The position numbers and the translations under genes are program-made. The notes beneath the pieces were generated by a model. It was not told where the DNA came from, searched no databases, and saw only the letters and a list, made by a program, of their open reading frames with translations. 64,000 nucleotides of DNA from Haematobia irritans (taxonomy: Eukaryota; Arthropoda; Insecta; Diptera; Muscidae): the NCBI RefSeq assembly GCF_050003625.1, contig NC_134397.1:220968537-221032536 (forward strand), in the 5' to 3' direction. The number at the start of each line of letters is the position of its first letter. Position 1 is the first letter of the stretch. Positions 1 to 10,562 of the stretch are shown here, one piece after another.

Positions 1-500
1 CCCGATCTCCAGATTTTTCTTCTTGAACAAAAAAAATATCCAATTACAAATTTAATTGAAAATTTCGTACGGAAATCTTGTTCATTACATTTTGACTCAA
101 ATCTAAAGAAAAAATCAACTATAACTATAATTGTCAAGAAAGTATAAACTCATGTAAAATTACAAGAAAATTATTTTATTGCGTAATAGATAGAAAATGA
201 ATTGAGTTTTTTGACAAAAATAAATAAAATTTTTAATTGTACCAATAAAAAAAAATTAATTGAAACTGTCAAATAAATCAACTAATTTTTTTGATCAAGT
301 ATATTTTTATTTCTATTTAATTCTGCGATTGATACTATAATTTTCAATTAAAAAAATAATTAGATAAATTAATTTCGTGATTGAGTGAGACATAAAAATT
401 TTAGTGTGGAGGATCCGAAAACGGAACACTGTCGTCCTATTACAAGCACAATGAAAAAAAAAAAAGTTCTTCCTAACACTGAAAAAAACTTTGGATCCAA
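1..500. repeat. AT-rich AATTAATT repeat (MITE-like), edge of window
   Basis: This stretch is very AT-rich and built from alternating AATTGA/TCAATT words. It includes the phrase AATTAATTTCGTGATTGA, which recurs at 29396-29530, 31472-31740, 44880-45000 and 62949-63505. The recurrence and the self-complementary word pattern point to a short inverted-repeat element. I see no coding exon here, and in particular no second exon for the reductase that starts at 1030. Confidence 0.5.
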
Positions 501-502
501 GT

Positions 503-692
503 AATCTTTGGATAACAACTACTTGTGCCAAGTTTCAAGTCGATAGCTTGTTTCGTTCGGAAGTTAGCGTGATTTCCACAGACGGACGGACATAGCTATA
601 TCGACTCAGAATTTCACCATGACCCAAAATATATATACTTTATGGAATGACAAAGTTAATAGACCTCCATCCTATGGTGGAGGGTATTAAAA
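503..692 (+). mobile_element. Helentron-like family B, 3' tail fragment
   Basis: The piece matches the right-hand ends of the larger family B copies near 25750 and 37680. In order it has the ACTACTTGTGCCAAGTTTCA segment, a short GACGGACGGACA microsatellite, the ATATACTTTATGG segment and the closing hairpin with CCTCCATCC...GGTGGAGGGTA. The central 153-bp repeats and the head are absent, so it is a truncated non-autonomous copy. Confidence 0.65.
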
Positions 693-954
693 GGACCTAA
701 AATAATATCTGCTATAGTTTTTGCATGAATATCCATTTACTAGGGACGAGAAGAAAAATTGTCTTATTTAGTGCCCACCAACAGCGAATTTAACTTACAG
801 TCTCTAGTCTAAAATAACATCGAGAAATAAATCAATGCTACTACTACTACTACTAAATCGATAGTTATTGGGCAGTTAAAGTTTGGTGCCGTTTTCGAAT
901 GTCCCCAGTGATGGACATCGGTAGTCAAAGGATTAAACATTCAAATAAAGATAC

Positions 955-1030
955 CTTTTCCAAGAAATCCTGTGCCACCAGTAATGAATATCACTTTGCC
1001 CGAAAAGAAACTTCGTATATTTGATTCCAT
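955..1030 (-). CDS. Fatty acyl-CoA reductase FAR-B, first coding exon (gene runs off the left edge)
   Basis: Read on the minus strand, the ATG at 1030 opens 25 codons that end in the NAD(P)-binding signature VIFITGGTGFLGK. The exon stops one base into the next codon (AAAAG|GTATCT), so the donor leaves phase 1. FAR-A exon 1 (43266..43347) has the same layout: a short hydrophilic start, an FF(S/R) pair, the TGxTGFLGK loop and a phase-1 donor. The family reduces fatty acyl-CoA to fatty alcohol with NADPH. Nothing resembling exon 2 occurs at 1-955, so the remaining exons should lie left of the window. FAR-B lies downstream of FAR-A in the same orientation, about 22.5 kb from FAR-A's stop codon. 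Recognition as a FAR start is strong; whether the rest of the gene is intact cannot be judged. Confidence 0.8.
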
Positions 1031-1668
1031 TTTTGACGATACAATTTTCAATTTTCGTATTGTATAATATCCAATTTAACAAGATTGTTGTTGTTTTCTT
1101 TCAAACTTTATGCGTATTTAAAAGATAAATCACTCATCTAAAAAATATTAATAAGTCCTAATGAAATATTTAATTTTCGGATAATTGCGGTCTATTGCAA
1201 CTAAAAATTAAAAAACAACTGATGCACTTTCCATAAATTGCTTACAAATATACCCATGTAATCTTAATCCACATGATTACCCCTAAAACGTGAAACAAGA
1301 CCAGCTAGTAGTAGGAGTAAGAAACGTGATTGTAATTTATAAAGGTTCAAGACATATATTTTTAGTGATTTATTGATATAATAACCTATGAATTTTTTCA
1401 GTGACACACTTAACTTATAGAACTCGACTTTTTTTCGCAATTTTCTCAGTGAAAATGTTTTGTATATGTATACGAGGTTGGTTCGACAAGTACCCAGCTT
1501 TCAAAAGAAAACAATAGCAATTTGGGGAAATAGTTAATTATTATACCCCAAAAAATATATAGAAGTTCTTCTAAAGACACGATTTTAAAAGTACTTGATT
1601 GAAAAATTACCTCCCAAGATGTTCTTTATTTTAACGCAACAAGAAGTTCTTTTAATTCACTATTTTTA
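1031..1668. other. Upstream region of FAR-B, low-copy, no gene seen
   Basis: This AT-rich stretch lies just upstream of the FAR-B start codon (minus strand) and has no match elsewhere in the window that I could see. It should contain the 5' UTR and core promoter. A TTTTAAATA-like word about 90 bases upstream of the ATG could serve as a TATA element, but no initiator or transcription start can be assigned from sequence alone. Confidence 0.3.
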
Positions 1669-3735
1669 TACCCATCACCATAGAATGGTGACGGGGGTAT
1701 AATAAGTTTGTCGTTCCGTTTGTAACACATCGAAATATCGATTTCCCACTATATAAAGTATATATATTCTTGATCAGGGAGAAATTCTAAGCCGATATAA
1801 GCATGTCCCTCTGTCCGTCTGTCTGTCTGTCAGTCTGTCTGTTGTAATCACGCTACAGCCTTCAATAATGGTGCTATCGTCCTGAAATTCGGCACAGATT
1901 CGTTTTTTGTTTGCTGGCAGGTCAAGTTCGAAGATGGGCTATATTGGTCCAAGTTTTGATATAGTCCCCATATAAACCGACCTCCCGATTTGGGGTCTTG
2001 GGCTTATAACAACCGTAGTTTTTATCCAATTTGCCTGAAATTGGAAATCTAGAAGTATTTTAGGACCATAAAAAAGTGTATCGGTCCATGTTTTGGTATA
2101 GCCCCCATATGGACCGATTTCCCGATTTTGCTTCTTGGGCGTCTAGAAAGTGTATTTTCTATCCGATTTTCCTGAAATTGGAAATCTAGAGGTACTTTAA
2201 CACCACAAATTTGTGTGTCTAAAATGGGTGGTATATTTCCATGTTTTGGTATAGCCCCCATATAAACCGATCTCTGGATTTTACTTCTTGGGCGTCTAGA
2301 AACTATATTTGTAATCCGATTTGCCTGATATTGGAAATCTAGAGGTATTTTAAGACCACAAATTGTTGTGTCGAAAATGGGGTATATCGATCCATGTTTT
2401 GGCATAGCCCCCATATAGATCGATCTCCCGATTTTACTTCTTGGGCGTCTAGAGACTGTATTTACAATCCGATTTGCCTGAAATTAGAAATCTAGAGGTA
2501 TTTTTGGACCATAAAGAGGTATGTCGAAAATGGTCAGTATCGGTCCATGTTTTGGTATAGCCCCCATATGGACCGATTTCCCGAGTTTGCTTCTTGGGCC
2601 TCTAGAAAGTGTATTTTCTATCCGATTCGCCTGAAATTTAAAATCAAAATGAAATTTAAAATCAATTGGTGTGTTGAAAATAGGGTGTATCGGTCCATGT
2701 TTTGGTGTAGCCCCCCATATAGACCCATTTCCCGATTTTACTTCTTGGGCTTCTAGAATCCATAGTTTTTTTTTCTCTAGATTTTTAATTTCTGGCAAAT
2801 TGGACAGAAATTAAAAATCTAGAGATATTTTAGGACCATAAAGAGGTGTGTAGAAAATGGTCCGTATCGGTCCATATTTTGGTATAGCCCCCAAATAGAC
2901 TAATCTCCCGATTGTACTTCTTGGGCTTGTAGAATTCGTAGTTTTTACACAATTTGTCCGAAATTTGAATTCTTGATGTATTTGAGGATCTTTAAAAGGT
3001 GTGTCGAAAATGGTGAAAATTGGTCCATGTTTTGGTATCTAGCTCCCGAATTTATTTCTTGGGCTGCTAGAATCTGTACTTTTTATCCACTTTGCCTGAA
3101 ATGGGAAACCTAGGTATTTTAAGACCACAAATATATCAGCCAAATATGGTGTGTATCGAGCCATGTTTTAGTATAGCCCCCATATAGACCGATCTCCCGA
3201 TTTAACTCCTTGGGCTTCTATAAACCGTAATTTTTACCCTATTTGCCCGAAAAAGTTAATACACTGGTATTTTTGACCCTCAAAAATCTGTAATTCATTT
3301 ATTTTTACCGGTACATTATGTAAGGCATCGATATAGACCGATTTCACTTCTTGAGGACATATCAGGCACTGATCATAAAAATTGCTTGAAACAGAAAGTA
3401 AAATTTCCTGATTTTACTTCTCGTAATCATTTAAATAATGGCGGATCATTTAAATAATACAGATTTAATATTTCAAATCAAGGCTTTATTTCATCAATTA
3501 CACGATATGTTTATAATTTCTCTAAAACTCAAACAAAATCGTTTCTTATAAATCCAGAATCTGATCTAGTCTTCATAGGTAGAACCTTAACCTTATCTTC
3601 GGAAAACGTACTAGTTGAACTTATCTACTTGGGAGAATATCTGTCATCAAATCCCCTGAAATTCTATATATTATCAAGTACCGCTACGGCGAAAAGTTTT
3701 CAAAGGAATCTATAATGTTTGATTCATGGTGGTGG
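1669..3735 (-). mobile_element. Helentron/DINE-1-like family C element, copy 1
   Basis: The left side holds the hairpin TATACCCATCACC...GGTGACGGGGGTATAA, then AAGTATATATATTCTTGATC and a (CTGT/CCGT)n microsatellite. That order also characterises Drosophila DINE-1/mini-me elements. From about 1900 to 3300 follow tandem monomers of about 153 bp, each with GGTATAGCCCCCATAT and CCGATCTCCCGATTT. The right side ends near TTCATGGTGGTGGG, just short of the GC-rich head seen in copy 2. No helicase or Rep gene is present, so the copy is non-autonomous. Short open frames here, such as 2049..2414, are repeat artefacts. Confidence 0.7.
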
Positions 3736-3740
3736 GCAGT

Positions 3741-4340
3741 GTTGCCAGTATTGGGGATTTTTCCCCAAATCGGGGATATTTTTTCGTGGATGGGGACAAA
3801 ATTTTTGAGTCGGGGACTTGGGGATTTGGTGGGGAATTTCCACAAATTTGGGGATTTTTATGGGAAATTTTCTATATTTGTTCAGTATACGAGTAATTAT
3901 CACAGTAAGAACTATGGTTTATATGAAATTCTTTACATGCTTAAAAAATTAAAAAAACTTTCCTCCTCTTTATTCCACGGAATTTATTTGGGTGGCCCAA
4001 GAGCTTCTTTACAATTTACTCTTTTCGTAAGGACTCATATGCGTACATCACTGATTTTGAACATGTATCCCATATCCCGCACATACAGAGTAGAGTTCAT
4101 ATCGGGACAGCAACGCATTTTGATCGATAAGTCAATTTTATTTCTTGACTATATGTTGACCGAACTCCCATTTTTATTTCTCGAGTGAGGATTTGCATAA
4201 GATGACTCGATGATTCTTTATACCAATAATTAACTCTGATAGGGGCTGGTATCGGATGATATTTTGAGCAGCCGTCTCAAACCCACGACCTTGTGTATCC
4301 AAGGTCGCCATGCTAACCATTGCACCACGGTGACTTCAAA
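3741..4340. repeat. GGGGAT-rich sequence with CAGTGTTGCCAG start, plus a tRNA-like fragment
   Basis: Directly after the family C element comes CAGTGTTGCCAG, the kind of terminus seen in many hAT transposons. It is followed by repeated GGGGAT/CCCC words. A 157-codon open frame (3715..4188) begins inside the Helentron and has no recognisable domain, so I do not call it a gene. At about 4285-4335 is a reverse-complement tRNA-like piece (AACCCACGACCTTG ... GCTAACCATTGCACCACGG) like the head of the SINE at 18881. No matching right terminus or target duplication was found. Confidence 0.35.
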
Positions 4341-4819
4341 TAGGTTAAAACAGAGTAAGAATTAATAAAACGGTACAAATTATTCATATTTTGTCGAAAA
4401 AATCCAAATCCATTCTAAACAAGTAAGGAAAGTCTAAAGTCGGGCGGGGCCGACTATATTATACCCTACACCACTTAGTAGATCTAAATTTTCGATACCA
4501 TATCACATTCGTCAAACGTGTTGGGGGCTATATATAAAGGTTTGTAACAAATACATACATTTAAATACCACTCGATCTGGACAGAATTTGATAGACTTCT
4601 ACAAAATCTATAGACTCAAAATTTGTGTCGGCTAATGCACTAGGGTGGAACACAATTTTATTAAAAAATATGGGAAACATTTAAATCTGAAGCAATTTTA
4701 AGGAAACTTCGCAAAAGATTTATCGCTCGATATATATGTACTAGTAGTTTAGGAAAATTAGAGTCATTTTTACAACTTTTCGACTAAGCAGTGGCGATTT
4801 TACAAGGAAAATGTTGGTA

Positions 4820-5345
4820 CACCCAGAAAAAAGGGGCTCTAATGCCAACTAAACTTTATTTTAGTTCATGAAGATTAGTTGATTTTAGTTAGATTTTGCA
4901 CAATATGAGCAAATGTTCCTTATTTGAATAATTTTGTGATAACTTTAATGATGTGAACTAAAAATAAGAAAAAAAGTTGTATACAAATATAGTGCACAAT
5001 TTTACTAAAAAATAAATTAGTTCATATTTTCCTAAAATGGCAGAAGTTTGCTTAAATTGAGTTCATAATTCTCTCAAATGAGTAAATTTTACTAAAATTG
5101 TACCTGTCTTGAACTTCGTACAGCGCTAAAGACATTTTAACAATTTTTGAATCCAATTTTTTCCTTCAACATATGAAATTTTCTTACATACCAGAAAAAA
5201 ATTAATTATTTTTAATAAATTTTCTTCAATTTGACAAAAATTATAAACTTATTTGTAACATGTTGCAATTAGAAAACTATTTTAGTTAAAATTTTCTAAA
5301 ATAAACCTATATTTTCTTTCATGGTGGGTTCACTTTTTTTGGGTG
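4820..5345. mobile_element. 526-bp MITE with CACCCAGAAAAAA ends and TA duplication
   Basis: The element starts CACCCAGAAAAAA and ends TTTTTTTGGGTG. It is flanked on both sides by TA (4818-4819 and 5346-5347) and splits the family A segment that reads GTTGGTATTTTGACC elsewhere (for example at 9564). This is the footprint of a Tc1/mariner-type cut-and-paste transposase. The interior is AT-rich and non-coding. Confidence 0.75.
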
Positions 5346-5997
5346 TATTTTGACCATTTTTGTCGAAATCAGAAAAACCTATACATGGGAGCTATATCTA
5401 AATCTGAACCGATTTCAACCAAATTTGGCACGCATAGCAACAATGCTAATTCTACTCCCTGTGCAAAATTTCAACTAAATCGGAGTTAAAAATTGGCCTC
5501 TGTGGTCATATGAGTGTAAATCGGGCGAAAGCTATATATGGGAGCTATATCTAAATCTGAACCGATTTCAACCAAATTTGGCACGCATAGCTACAATGCT
5601 AATTATACTCCCTGTGCAAAATTTCAACTAAATCGGAGCAAAAAATTGACCTCTGTGGTCATTTAAGTGTAAATCGGGCGAAAGCTATATATGGGAGCTA
5701 TATCTAAATGTGAACCGATTTCAACCAAATTTGACACGCATAGCTACAATGCTAATTATACTCCCTGTGCGAAATTTCAACTAAATCGGAGCAAAAAATT
5801 GGCCTCTGTGGGCAAATGAGTGTAAATCGGGCGAAAGCTATATATGGGAGCTATATCTAAATCTGAACCGATTTGGCTGATATTTTGCAAGTTTATCGAG
5901 ACTCATAAAATATTCGGATGTACGGAATTTGAGGACGATCGGTTGATATACACGCCAATTATGACCAGATCGGTGAAAAATATATATGGCAGATATA

Positions 5998-6922
5998 CAC
6001 GCAAAGAAAAAAAAACGTTTGGAAAACGTGAACCGAAAACGTTTTTCTTTTGTTAGAGTTTTTTGAATTGCTTCGAAAATTTTAAACTTTTATCACCAAA
6101 AAAATTCGTTTGTTATAAAATTTTTATTTTTTCAATAAAAAAAAGTTATTTTTGAAACAACAACACAGTCCATTTCGTTTATATCAAACACTGTTCTTTT
6201 CTGACTTTAGGTCTTTAATAGGACACATTTTACAGTTCAAAATTTAATATAGTACAATGTAATGTTGAACATTTTTTCGGAATCTTCCGAATATATCTGG
6301 AATATATGTAAAAAAAAAAAACAAAAGCAAAAAAAAAACTTTGGTCGAAGCAGGGATCGAACCCACGACCCTTGGCATGAGAATCGGACGTAGCTACCAC
6401 TGCTCCACGGTGCCAAACTAAATGTTTGTTTCTGTTAAATAAACTTTGTTTATTCGGTTCGTGGGCGCCGCAAGCTATGCTATATAAATATAACTTATAT
6501 GGATATTTATCTATTGATGACCATAACTGGTACATAGCTCAGTGGTTAGTGTGTTGGCTTACAAAGTGCATGGTCCGCGGTTCGATTCTCCGTCCAGGCG
6601 AAAGGTAAAAAAAATTTAAAAATTTATAAAATCGTATAATTTCTTCTACATTGTTGGTATTACAGGAAAAGGTGTTAAGAACTAAAAATCCTCGTGGATG
6701 TGAGAAAGATGTGAGGGACAATGCAATTAGCAAGAAAAAAATGTTTTTTTTTTGAGCTAGTCTTTATGAAATTGTTTTTACATCCTGGAAAAGAATAAAC
6801 GTTTATCACAAAAAGTATATACTTTTCTTCCAAATACACTTCCTTACAGCGAAAAGCAAATGAGAAACGAACTTTGTTTGTCTAAAATTTCGTTTGGGAG
6901 GAAAGAATTATTTTTTTGCGTG
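5998..6922. mobile_element. 925-bp MITE carrying two divergent tRNA-like sequences, copy 1
   Basis: The ends are CACGCAAAGAAAAAA and TTTTTTTGCGTG, flanked by TA on each side. The insertion splits a family A monomer that reads GCAGCTATATCTAAATC elsewhere. Inside are two tRNA-like units facing away from each other, about 114 bp apart. The minus-strand unit (6343-6414) has a B-box GGGTTCGATCCC. The plus-strand unit (6529-6603) has an A-box TAGCTCAGTGG and a B-box GGTTCGATTCTC. Copy 2 (47636..48551) has the same structure, so the tRNA-like pair is part of the element. Neither unit folds into an obviously functional tRNA. Confidence 0.75.
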
Positions 6923-7064
6923 TATCTAAATCTGAACCGATTTTTTCCAAAATCAATAGGGATCGTCTTTGAGCCGAAACAGGACCCTATACCAAATTTT
7001 AGGACAATCGGACTAAAACTGCGAGCTGTACTTTGCACACAAAAATACATCAACAGACAGACAG

Positions 7065-7102
<38 letters not shown>

Positions 7103-7246
7103 GGACATCGCTAAATCGACTCAGAATTTAATTCTAAGACGATCGGTATACTAAACGATGGGTCTCAGACTTTTCCTTCTTGGCGTTACATACAAATGCA
7201 CAAACTTATTATACCCTGTACCACAGTAGTGGTGAAGGGTATAAAA

Positions 7247-7558
7247 ATTGTGAATTTTTGAAATTATTTGAAATCAAACGTTTCAGACAAGCGTTAGGAT
7301 GCATTAAAAAATCATAAAAAAAATACTTTTTTTTTTTTTTGTATCACAAAATTGTTTAATTTCATATCAAAAACACTGAATTCGGATCACACTTTAAGAA
7401 GTGATGAAAATTCCGTGCAACGGCTGTTCAAATAGTGGACATCCGTCCTATGGCAAACCCATGTTAAATTCATCGCTTCTGCGCCAATTTCGAACCACTT
7501 CCGGATCCTAAGATAACATTTTCACTACTTTTTTTGAGCACGTTTTTATTTTGCTGGG
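7247..7558 (-). repeat. Partial MITE of the CCCAGCAAAA family
   Basis: The right end (TTTTATTTTGCTGGGA) and interior (CATCGCTTCTGCGCCAATTT, ACTTCCGGATCC) match, in reverse, the element at 44161..44720. Only about half the element is present. It sits between a plus-strand and a minus-strand family A Helentron. Confidence 0.55.
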
Positions 7559-7899
7559 ACCCTTCACCACTACTACAGGGTATAATAAGTTTGTGCATTT
7601 TAATGTAAAGCCAAGAAGGAGCAATCTGAGACCCATCGTTTAGTACACCGATCGTATTACATTCAGATTCGGTTTAGCTATATCCGTCCGTCTGTTCATG
7701 TATTTTTGTGTGCAAAGTACGGTTCGCAGTCACAATTGGCGTGTTTATCATCAATCTTCTTAAAACTTCGTATATCCGAATGTCTTTTGATTTTCCGAAA
7801 ACTTGCAAAATATCAGCCAAATCGGTTCAGATTCAGATTTGAGTGCCAAATTTAGTTCAATTCGGTGAAGATTTGGATACAGCTCCCATATACCCCCGG
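7559..7899 (-). mobile_element. Helentron-like family A fragment, inverted
   Basis: The tail hairpin (CCCTTCACCACTACTACAGG GTATAATAAG), the 'GAGACCCATCG' segment and part of one monomer are present in the opposite orientation to copy 1. The piece stops at GCTCCCATATACC, before any further monomers, so it is truncated. Confidence 0.6.
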
Positions 7900-8104
7900 A
7901 AAAAAATTATATGTGCAAGGTGTACATTTATGTTCTAGTCTTATAAAGAAGTTTAATTGAAAAGATTTTTTTCTTATTTTATTTACACTTTTGTACGTTA
8001 CTAAAATACATAAACTAAATCTTTACTTAACGTTTGCTTTGACAGAAAATACATAATTTTTTAGTCATAGAAAATATTTATATATATGTATATATTTTAG
8101 CTAT
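7900..8104. other. Left flank of the Tc3-like relic, no gene seen
   Basis: This AT-rich stretch lies between the Helentron fragment and the Tc3-like transposase remnant. It is probably the 3' non-coding part of that transposon. I could not identify a convincing terminal inverted repeat. Confidence 0.3.
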
Positions 8105-9125
8105 ATGTCAAAATAAAATTAAAATAGTTTGATTAACTAATTCGAGTATTGTATTGCCCTTGTTTATTAGAACTTGCTGTAATCGGTGAGGCATAGAACA
8201 TACCAAGTTTTTCCGAGTTGGCATATCTATTTTTTCCCATTCTGCCGTAATTGCAGACTTCAGTTGTTTGGGTATTTTATATTGCATGGATTTCGCAAAT
8301 ACCTTAGCGGATAATATGGCCCAGAGATCTTCTATAGGATTTAGATCGGGGCTTATCACTGGCCAGTCCAGTAAAGGTATATCACGAGACTTAAAAAAGT
8401 TTTTTGTGAGTCGTGCAACATGGATGGGAGCATTATCTTGTTGGAATGTCCAAACTTCACCATATAACTCATCTGCAAAATCTATTAAATTGTTCTCCAA
8501 TAAATCGACATATATCTGCGTTCATCTTAGTGGGGACAAAACAAATTTTAAATTTTCCTCATGCTCCAAAAGCCACCCATATCATAAGAGATCCATCCCC
8601 CGTGGGTGCATTTATAGCAAGCTTGACGAGGGTACCGAGAATCTCGCCAATATTTGTGATGGCCATCAGGACCATCCAACTTGAATTTCTTTTCGTCGAT
8701 AAATAAATAAATAACCGATTCGAGCTTTTCGTCCCAAAACTTGTATTTTTCAGCAAAAGAAATGCGAGCATTTTTATGGCGTTGTGTTAACCGCAGTTTA
8801 GGAATTTTAGTTTCGTATTTTAGTCCTATATCGTGCCTGATAATTTGCTGAATTGGTTGTCTAGTCACATTCAGACCCAATTCTACTTTTATTTCACTGC
8901 AGCTCATATTTTCATTGACAGCAAGTTGGCGAATATGTCGCTTTGTCCTTGGTCAACGGTCGGAATGCGCTCACTGCGTTTAGCATAGCCATAGTTTGTG
9001 GGATTTTTTAAAAAAAATTCTAATCGTATTGCGGTGTCGATTTGTCGCCGATGCAATTCCTCCAATTTTTTTGCCAGCTAGGTCCATTCCGATAATTTTT
9101 CCGCGTTCTGAATACATAAAAAGAT
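8105..9125 (-). pseudogene. Tc1/Tc3-type DD34E transposase relic
   Basis: On the minus strand the N-terminal part reads ERGKIIGMDLAGKKIGGIAS, a helix-turn-helix start typical of Tc3-like transposases. Then comes FIDEKKFKLDGPDGHHKYW with the first catalytic Asp, then QQDNAPIH with the second, then SPDLNPIEDLW with the Glu. Thirty-four residues separate the second Asp from the Glu, giving the Tc1-superfamily DD34E triad. The reading frame breaks several times between about 8500 and 8950, so no full protein can be made. Cut-and-paste DNA transposition is the family function; this copy must be inactive. It lies between two Helentron copies. Confidence 0.85.
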
Positions 9126-9216
9126 CGAATCGGATTGGTGTCTAGCGACAAAATCGCTAATGATAATTATAGCATAGAGGGTGATTAACATCGTGCGGGA
9201 AAAATTATACACAAAC

Positions 9217-10219
9217 AAGTAAGGAAAGTCTAAAGCCATATCACATCCGTCAAATGTGTTGGGGGCAATATATAAAGGTTTGTCCAAATACATACATTTA
9301 AATATCACTCGATCTGGACAGAATTTGATTGACTTCTACAAAATCTATAGACTCAAAATTTAAGTCAGCTAATGCACTAGAATGGAACACAATGTTAGTA
9401 AAAAAATATGGGAAACATTTAAATCTGAAGCAATTTTAAGGAAACTTCGCAAAAGTTTATTTATGATCTATCGCTCGATATATATGTATTAGAAATTAAG
9501 GAAAATAAGAGCCATTTTTACAACTTTTCGACTAAGCAGTTGCGATTTTACAAGGAAAATGTTGGTATTTTGACCATTTTTGTCGAAATCAGAAAAACAT
9601 ATATATATGGAAGCTATATCTAAATCTGAACCGATTTCAAACAAATTTGGCGCGCATAGCTACAATGCTAATTATACTCCCTGTGCAAAATTTCAACTAA
9701 ATCGGAGTTAAAAATTGGCCTCTGTGGTCAAATGAGTGTATATCGGGCAAAAGCTATATATGGGAGCTATATCTAAATCTGAACCGATTTGGCTGATATT
9801 TTGCAAGATTTTCGAGATTCATAAAATATTTGGATGTACGGTATTTCAAGAAAATCGGTTGATAAACACGCTAATTATGACCACAACGGGGATAAATATA
9901 TATGACAGCTATATCTAAATCTGAACCGATTTTTTCCAAAACCAATAGCGTTTGTCTCTATCCCAAGAAACGGCCCTATGCCAAATTTGAGGACGATCGG
10001 ACTTAAATTGCGAGCTGTACTTTGTGCACAAAATTACATATACAGACAGACGGACAGACGGACAGACAGACAGACGGACATCGCTAAATCGACTCAGAAT
10101 TTAATTCTAAGCCGATCGGTATACTAAAAGATGGGTCTATGACCACTATTTCTTGGCGTTACATACAAATGCGCAAACTTATTATACCCTGTACCACAGT
10201 AGTGGTGAAGGGTATAATG
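9217..10219 (+). mobile_element. Helentron-like family A element, copy 3
   Basis: The head AAGTAAGGAAAGTCTAAAG is present, but the GC-rich subterminal stem that follows in other copies is missing, so the text jumps to CCATATCACATCCGTC. One to two monomers follow, then (GACA/GACG)n at 10043-10080 and the closing hairpin TTATACCCTGTACC...GGTGAAGGGTATAA. It is complete at the tail and internally deleted near the head. Confidence 0.7.
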
Positions 10220-10221
10220 AA

Positions 10222-10560
10222 GCATAAAGATTTACTAAATTCCTACTTCTTACAAAGTGGTTAATTATTTCTGTAAATTTGTAAATTTTACTGCAAATGC
10301 GCCCAACTTCAACTTCGTATGGCACTAAGGACATTCTTGCAATTTTGAACTACAATTTTTTCCTTCAAACTAAAAAAATTTCTTCAAAAAATAAAAAAAA
10401 TAATTATAAATTTTCTTGAATTTGTCGAAAAACATTTACTTATTTTTGTGATATCGTCGTGATGTCAGCGCTTTTAATACTGTTCCGTTAAAATTTTCTA
10501 AAGTAATATAAATTTTCTAAAACTAATCAAAAATTTTCTTACTGGTGGGTTCACTGTTTT
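10222..10560. repeat. Partial MITE ending in GGTGGGTTCACTG
   Basis: The interior (GAAGCATAAAGATTTACTAA, TGCAATTTTGAACTACAATT) and the right end match the MITEs at 4820..5345 and 12139..12654. The left terminus is missing, so this is a truncated copy wedged between Helentron A copy 3 and Helentron C copy 2. Confidence 0.55.
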
Positions 10561-10562
10561 TT

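Larger units (their letters stand above)
4421..7246 (+). mobile_element. Helentron/DINE-1-like family A element, copy 1 (interrupted twice)
   Basis: The head reads AAGTAAGGAAAGTCTAAAGT, then the GC-rich GGGCGGGGCCGAC, which can form a subterminal stem. Next comes the conserved 'TTCGATACCATATCACAT' segment. From about 5370 to 5900 are tandem monomers; the GGAGCTATAT word recurs at 5388, 5541, 5694 and 5847, exactly 153 bp apart. The tail has (GACA/GACG)n at about 7055-7105 and a hairpin at 7209-7244 (TTATACCCTGTACC pairing with GGTGAAGGGTATAA). MITEs at 4820..5345 and 5998..6922 interrupt it. No transposition gene is present. Confidence 0.75.

Noticed and set aside
2049..3240. Open frames with repeated MGAxPKHGPI
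   Set aside because: They follow the 153-bp Helentron monomer, which is a multiple of three. I describe the pattern as a finding but see no evidence of a host gene.
3715..4188. 157-codon open frame as a gene
   Set aside because: It begins in the Helentron C end, has no known domain and no splice or promoter context.
6343..6603. Two tRNA genes
   Set aside because: A- and B-boxes are present but acceptor and anticodon stems do not pair properly, and the same pair recurs inside transposons.
8268..8684. 138-codon plus-strand frame
   Set aside because: It is the antisense shadow of the Tc3-like transposase relic.
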